Source: Flaviramulus multivorans (GTDB lineage Bacteria > Bacteroidota > Bacteroidia > Flavobacteriales > Flavobacteriaceae). From it: 64,000 bases of DNA. The notes under the pieces are model-generated. The model was not told where the DNA came from and did not search any database. It was given only the letters and a program-made list of their open reading frames with translations. Shown one piece after another: positions 60,125 to 64,000 of this stretch; position 1 is the stretch's first letter; every line of letters starts with the position of its first letter. The translations under genes and the position numbers were made by a program. The stretch covers positions 911,977-975,976 of the forward strand of contig NZ_JAKKDV010000001.1 in NCBI RefSeq assembly GCF_021728415.1. The letters run 5' to 3'.

Positions 60125-61459
60125 TTAAATAAAAATCCAACCAATTATCATAATTATAATAATACCAAATGTTCCTTGAATTAATGTGGAAACAGTTTGG
60201 GTTTTAAGGGCAGTTGTTGTATCCATTCCAGAAAACTGAGCGACTACCCAAAAGAAACTATCATTTAAATGGGATACTGTCATTGACCCTGCCCCAATTG
60301 CTAGAACCGTTAAAGCGCGCCCTAATGAAGAGTCTAACCCAAAAGATTCTAAAATAGGCGCCATAATAGCGGCTGTAGTAATTATTGATACTGTTGAAGA
60401 ACCTTGAGCAGTTTTTAAAATAGCTGCAATAGTAAAAGGCAAAAACAAACCGAGGTTTAAATGAGAAAACTTACTTCCAATAATATCGCCAATACCTGTG
60501 GCTTGTAAAACCGAACCAAAAGCACCACCAGCACCGGTAATTAAAATAATAATTCCAGCTTCTTTAAGACCGCTAGTTACCCAATTAAAATGTGTAGCAT
60601 CATTTACATTTTTCTTCAATTTAAAAGCTAAAAAAACACCGACTAATAAGGCTATTACAGGGTTTCCTATAAAATTAATGGTTTTAGATAAAACACCCTC
60701 TCCAAATGGTTGGGTTGGATAATCTGAAATGGATTTTAGTGCAATTAAAATGATAGGAATGATAATAGGCATAAAAGCGATTGAAGTTTTTGGTATGGCT
60801 TCAATTTTAGATACTGTTTCAGGGGTATCCATATTGTTATTGTTTGGAAGACTTTTATACCGATGTTGTATATATTTCGCCCAAAAATAACCGATTAATG
60901 AAACAGGAAAAGCAACCGCAAGTCCTAATAGAATAACCAATCCTAAATCAGCATTTAATGCAGCAGTTGCTGCCAATGGACCAGGAGTTGGGGGCACAAA
61001 AACATGAGCCGTATACAAACCCGCAGCCAACGAAACCGCCAAAACCGTCATAGAAATTTTGGTTTGCTTGCTAATAGCTTTGTTTAATGAAGAAAGGATG
61101 ATAAACCCAGAATCGCAATACACGGGAATGGAAACAATAAAACCAGTAATGTTCATAGCTAATACCGAGCGACTTTTTCCAATAGTTTTTAACGCCCAAT
61201 TAGCCATAGTTTTGGCACCACCACTTTTCTCTAAATAAGCACCAATAATGGTTCCAAAAGCAATAATTATTCCAATGCTTCCCAGTGTTTTTCCAAAGCC
61301 TGCGGTAAGCGCTGTAGTAATTTCGTTCTCACTTAGTCCACCCACAAACCCCATAACAATGCCAGCCATTAATAAAGATAAAAATGGGTGAAATTTGTAT
61401 TTTGAGGCTGCTATAACCATTAATACAACAACAATAACTAATGCGATTAAAATCTCCAT
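60125..61459 (-). CDS. GntP-family permease (gluconate/glycerate type)
   Basis: The 444-residue protein has about twelve to thirteen hydrophobic segments and the GntP family phrases 'P-P-T-P-G-P-L-A-A' (about 156-164), 'T-A-Q-G-S-S-T-V-S-I-I-T-T-A' (about 354-367) and 'L-N-D-S-F-F-W-V-V' (about 399-407). The family imports gluconate or related sugar acids with protons. It is divergent from a glycerate kinase gene, 46 bases start to start, so I infer that the substrate is D-glycerate. The pair lies inside the ftsX-truB cluster. Confidence 0.88.
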   Translation of the reverse strand: MEILIALVIVVVLMVIAASKYKFHPFLSLLMAGIVMGFVGGLSENEITTALTAGFGKTLGSIGIIIAFGTIIGAYLEKSGGAKTMANWALKTIGKSRSVLAMNITGFIVSIPVYCDSGFIILSSLNKAISKQTKISMTVLAVSLAAGLYTAHVFVPPTPGPLAATAALNADLGLVILLGLAVAFPVSLIGYFWAKYIQHRYKSLPNNNNMDTPETVSKIEAIPKTSIAFMPIIIPIILIALKSISDYPTQPFGEGVLSKTINFIGNPVIALLVGVFLAFKLKKNVNDATHFNWVTSGLKEAGIIILITGAGGAFGSVLQATGIGDIIGSKFSHLNLGLFLPFTIAAILKTAQGSSTVSIITTAAIMAPILESFGLDSSLGRALTVLAIGAGSMTVSHLNDSFFWVVAQFSGMDTTTALKTQTVSTLIQGTFGIIIIMIIGWIFI

Positions 61460-61505
61460 AATGCTTACATTTGAAAGAAATAAAAGTACTAATAAATTTT
61501 ATCAG

Positions 61506-62633
61506 ATGAAGATTGCGCTAGCACCAGACAAATTTAAGGGCTCTTTAACGGGTATACAATTCTGTATGGTAGTTGAAGAGAGCTTAAAAAAAGTACTACC
61601 TAATGCTGAAATAATCAGCTTACCCCTTTCGGATGGTGGTGATGGAACCATCGAAATATTGGAACATCACTTAAACGGAAAACTCATAAAAGTAAAAGTG
61701 AACGATCCTTTATTTAGGCTCATTGACGCTTCGTATTTGTATATGGATGACATCGAAACCGCCTTTATTGAAATGGCTGTAGCTTCTGGGATGTATCTGT
61801 TAAAAAAGGAAGAGCAAAATTGTTTTCACACGACTACTTTAGGTACTGGCGAACTGATTGCAGATGCTATTAAAAAAGGGGCTAAAACCATAATTTTAGG
61901 AATTGGAGGGAGCGCTACAAACGATTGCGGAATAGGAATGGCAACCGCTTTGGGTTATAAATTCGAAGACGAAAATGGCATAGAATTAACTCCTATAGGT
62001 AAAAACTTATCCAAAATTTATCGAATACATACAAACGGAGTTTTAGAGAATCTAAGTAAAGTTGATTTTAAAATAGCTTGTGATGTTACCAATCCCTTAC
62101 ACGGAGAAAATGGAGCAGCGTATATTTATGGTCCACAAAAAGGAGCTTCAAAAGAAGAAGTTAGACAACTAGATGAGGGTTTAAAAAACATTGCACGGAT
62201 TTTTAAAAAGGAATTTTATAAAGATGTTCAGGATATAAAAGGAGCAGGTGCTGCTGGTGGAATGGGAGCTGGGACAGCTATTTTTTTAAATGGGAAACTT
62301 ACATCTGGAATTGACTTGGTAAAGGATTTAATTGGTTTTGATAAAAAAATTAAAGATGCCGATTGGATAATATCGGGCGAAGGTCAATTAGATAATCAAA
62401 CGCTTTCAGGAAAGACGATTCAAGGTGTTTTAAAGTCGGCTAAAAAATATAATATTCCTGTGGCAGCTATGTGTGGTAGCGTATCACTTTCACAAGAAGA
62501 AGCTGAAAAATTAGGAATTTCTTATACCGATGCCGTAATAGATAAAGCAAAAAATCTAGACGATGCTATGGAAAATTCTAGCAAGTATCTTTCAAAAATG
62601 GCAATTAAGTTTGCAGAAAGAATAAAAGAGTAA
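61506..62633 (+). CDS. glycerate kinase (GarK/GlxK type)
   Basis: I start at the ATG at 61506: 'M-K-I-A-L-A-P-D-K-F-K-G-S-L-T' is the normal start of the family, whereas an ATG at 61395 would run through the divergent permease gene. The 375-residue enzyme phosphorylates D-glycerate. Motifs: 'P-L-S-D-G-G-D-G-T' (about 41-49), 'G-I-G-G-S-A-T-N-D-C-G' (about 134-144), 'C-D-V-T-N-P-L-H-G' (about 192-200) and 'S-G-E-G-Q-L-D-N-Q-T' (about 290-299). A TACATTTG -7 element lies at 61466-61473. Whether it makes 2- or 3-phosphoglycerate is not read from sequence. Confidence 0.93.
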   Translation: MKIALAPDKFKGSLTGIQFCMVVEESLKKVLPNAEIISLPLSDGGDGTIEILEHHLNGKLIKVKVNDPLFRLIDASYLYMDDIETAFIEMAVASGMYLLKKEEQNCFHTTTLGTGELIADAIKKGAKTIILGIGGSATNDCGIGMATALGYKFEDENGIELTPIGKNLSKIYRIHTNGVLENLSKVDFKIACDVTNPLHGENGAAYIYGPQKGASKEEVRQLDEGLKNIARIFKKEFYKDVQDIKGAGAAGGMGAGTAIFLNGKLTSGIDLVKDLIGFDKKIKDADWIISGEGQLDNQTLSGKTIQGVLKSAKKYNIPVAAMCGSVSLSQEEAEKLGISYTDAVIDKAKNLDDAMENSSKYLSKMAIKFAERIKE

Positions 62634-62888
62634 TTATTTTTTATCAGGATTTAATAAAATAGCATACACCTGAATTCCAAACCCGATTAAAATAAGCATA
62701 GGAGCTAACCGAATACGTCTCCAACTAAAAATTTCAGGATTAAAAACGTTAGGGTCGTCACTACCGCCTCCTGACATTAAAATAAAACCTAAGGCGATGA
62801 TTGCTAAACCTATAAACATAAATTTATAGTTTTTCTTTCCAAATACAAAAACAGGTTTTGAATCTTCTTTTCGTTTTTTTTCTCCCAT
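62634..62888 (-). CDS. DUF3098 family small membrane protein
   Basis: The 84-residue protein has two membrane helices (about 24-42 and 58-76) joined by a short loop 'S-G-G-G-S-D-D-P-N-V-F-N-P-E-I-F-S' and a basic N-terminus 'M-G-E-K-K-R-K-E-D'. The phrase 'A-L-G-F-I-L-M-S-G-G' fits DUF3098, found next to ftsX in Bacteroidota. It follows ftsX by 69 bases. Function is unknown; the position suggests a link to cell division or wall synthesis. Confidence 0.85.
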   Translation of the reverse strand: MGEKKRKEDSKPVFVFGKKNYKFMFIGLAIIALGFILMSGGGSDDPNVFNPEIFSWRRIRLAPMLILIGFGIQVYAILLNPDKK

Positions 62889-62957
62889 AATTACTATAAA
62901 GTGCTACAAATTAAAGCATTTATTAAAAACTATTGCGTTAAGGCTAACTTAAATTAT

Positions 62958-63836
62958 TTAATAATATAAGTCGTCGGTTTTTAAATTTAAAAAACGCTGT
63001 GTTGCAAAATGTGTGCTAATCCAAGTAATAACAACACCTAAGGCAAAAATAACAACAAATAATAAACCTATTAATACCGGGTTACTTAACAATTGTAAGT
63101 CTGAGAATGTTTTGTTTAAGTAATACAAAACAATTGCCATTCCTATAAGTGCTAAAACTGCTCCAATCATTCCTAAACGCACACTTTTCCAAACAAACGG
63201 ACGACGAATAAACTGTTTGGTGGCACCAACCATTTGCATCGTTTTAATGGTAAATCGTTTTGAATATACGGCTAATCGTATAGAACTATTAATCAATAAC
63301 ACCGCAATTAAAGTAAAAATACCGCTGATTACCAATACCCAAAAACTTATTTTTTTAACGTTATCGTTCATTAAATTCACTAAATCATTATCATAAGTTA
63401 CTTCGTCAACAAAGTCTTTATTTAGGGCTTCGGCTGAAATTTTTTCTAGATGTTCAGAAGTGACAAAATCAGCTTTTAAATGCACATCAATCGAGTTTTG
63501 AAGCGGGTTATACCCCACAAAGTCCATAAAATCCTCGCCATTTTCAGCTTTCATAAATTCGGCAGCCTGTTCTTTTGAAACATATTCGGTAGATTTCACA
63601 TAATCAGCCATGGCCAAACTTTTTTCAAGTTGTTTTGTTTCAACTTCTTTGGCAGTATCTTTCAAATAAATAGTAACCACGACTTGCTCTTTAAAATGGT
63701 CGGATACTTTTTTTGCGTTCAATACTAGCATTCCTAACAATCCTAATAAAAACAATACCAAAGCAATACTTAACACTACCGAAAAATAGGAAGAGATAAG
63801 TCTTCGTTTTTGGTCTTTTTCAAAAGATGAACTCAT
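62958..63836 (-). CDS. ftsX: cell division protein FtsX
   Basis: FtsX is the permease partner of FtsE and regulates periplasmic wall hydrolases at the division site. I start at the ATG at 63836, since the frame upstream (to 63911) runs into the divergent gene and the FtsX N-terminus 'M-S-S-S-F-E-K-D-Q-K-R-R' begins here. The 292-residue protein has four membrane helices (about 19-42, 167-190, 219-240, 260-282) and the large periplasmic loop between helices 1 and 2. 'M-Q-M-V-G-A-T-K-Q-F-I-R-R-P-F' (about 202-216) is the family motif. ftsE is not adjacent in this window, usual for Bacteroidota. Confidence 0.93.
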   Translation of the reverse strand: MSSSFEKDQKRRLISSYFSVVLSIALVLFLLGLLGMLVLNAKKVSDHFKEQVVVTIYLKDTAKEVETKQLEKSLAMADYVKSTEYVSKEQAAEFMKAENGEDFMDFVGYNPLQNSIDVHLKADFVTSEHLEKISAEALNKDFVDEVTYDNDLVNLMNDNVKKISFWVLVISGIFTLIAVLLINSSIRLAVYSKRFTIKTMQMVGATKQFIRRPFVWKSVRLGMIGAVLALIGMAIVLYYLNKTFSDLQLLSNPVLIGLLFVVIFALGVVITWISTHFATQRFLNLKTDDLYY

Positions 63837-63903
63837 AAAATATGGATTAACGGTGTAAAAATAATAAAGTATATTTAATCTGTATTTATATAAACTAAAA
63901 CAT

Positions 63904-64000
63904 ATGAACATTGTTGTAATAGGTGCTGGTGGTGTTGGTGGATATTTTGGTGGAAAATTAGCAAAGGCTGGGTTTAACGTTACTTTTATTGCACGTGGGA
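63904..64000 (+). CDS. 2-dehydropantoate 2-reductase-like protein (5' part only)
   Basis: The frame starts with ATG at 63904 and runs off the window. The 32 visible residues begin M-N-I-V-V-I-G-A-G-G-V-G-G-Y-F-G-G-K-L, the NADP-binding Rossmann motif of ketopantoate reductase (PanE/ApbA), followed by G-F-N-V-T-F-I-A-R-G. It is divergent from ftsX (67 bases between starts). The family is likely, the exact substrate is not proved because the catalytic region is outside. Confidence 0.75.
   Translation, partial: MNIVVIGAGGVGGYFGGKLAKAGFNVTFIARG

Noticed and set aside
61395-61505. N-terminal extension of glycerate kinase
   Set aside because: It runs antisense through the 5' end of the permease gene and does not belong to the family; M-K-I-A-L-A-P-D-K-F-K-G-S at 61506 is the standard start.
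1-64000. tRNA, rRNA, tmRNA or CRISPR loci
   Set aside because: I read the spacers on both strands and saw no cloverleaf ends with CCA, no rRNA signatures and no regular direct repeats outside genes.

Overview
The window is 64 kb of AT-rich chromosome from a member of the Bacteroidota, almost certainly the family Flavobacteriaceae. The evidence is the gliding-motility pair gldE-gldD next to ssb and mutY, a protease with a type IX secretion (T9SS) sorting tail, Bacteroidota-only families (DUF3098, DUF3127, DUF4199, DUF4301, DUF3857, LVIVD 'choice-of-anchor B' proteins), a succinate dehydrogenase in the order sdhC-A-B with one cytochrome subunit, a bacterial heptaprenyl/geranylgeranyl-glyceryl-phosphate synthase, and promoters of the TTTG / TAnnTTTG type with no Shine-Dalgarno sequences. 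I found no rRNA, tRNA, CRISPR array, phage or insertion sequence. No stretch longer than 300 bases lacks a gene.

Layout. 1-8.6 kb: surface lipoproteins (beta-propeller, LVIVD, leucine-rich repeat) mixed with thiL, two small Cys/His-rich paralogues, an alpha/beta hydrolase, and aspartate kinase divergent from a stand-alone ACT-like protein. 8.7-15.5 kb: a Xaa-Pro aminopeptidase, a T9SS metalloprotease and the succinate dehydrogenase operon. 15.6-30.7 kb: large envelope proteins (CRTAC1-like lipoprotein, M28 peptidase, 1140-residue barrel, OmpA lipoprotein, two DUF3857 proteins), exonuclease III and a Tas-like reductase. 30.8-41 kb: housekeeping genes: RNase G, a 30-residue basic protein, HU, mutY-ssb-gldE-gldD, ribosomal L21-L27 and S-adenosylhomocysteinase. 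41-48.4 kb: a tightly overlapping seven-gene operon (phosphopantetheinyl transferase, PcrB-like prenyltransferase, thiamine-binding protein, PnuC-type transporter, NadR-like kinase, DUF4301, ArfB), then a TPP riboswitch controlling a TonB-dependent receptor. 48.4-53.6 kb: degenerate Rieske lipoprotein, greA, HIT protein, orphan histidine kinase, flavin reductase, DUF3127 and aat. 53.6-56.5 kb: an accessory redox/electrophile-stress module (LtrA-like, peroxiredoxin-like, NQO-like, divergent HxlR regulator) whose two ends carry attC-like palindromes. 56.5-64 kb: tag, a thioredoxin-like protein, a TonB-like protein and the ftsX-DUF3098-uppP-truB cluster, interrupted by a glycerate kinase/GntP permease pair; the start of a ketopantoate reductase gene runs off the end.

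Connections. Thiamine is a recurring theme: ThiL makes TPP, the TPP riboswitch controls a probable outer-membrane thiamine receptor, and a YkoF-like thiamine-binding protein overlaps the PnuC-type permease. Envelope biogenesis is the other: gliding proteins, T9SS cargo, UppP and FtsX. The most unusual points are the attC-like boundaries of the HxlR module (one attC arm is part of the HxlR coding sequence), a dispersed short palindromic repeat with compensatory changes in three intergenic spacers, a transglutaminase/pseudo-transglutaminase pair, and several proteins that kept a fold but lost catalytic or metal ligands.
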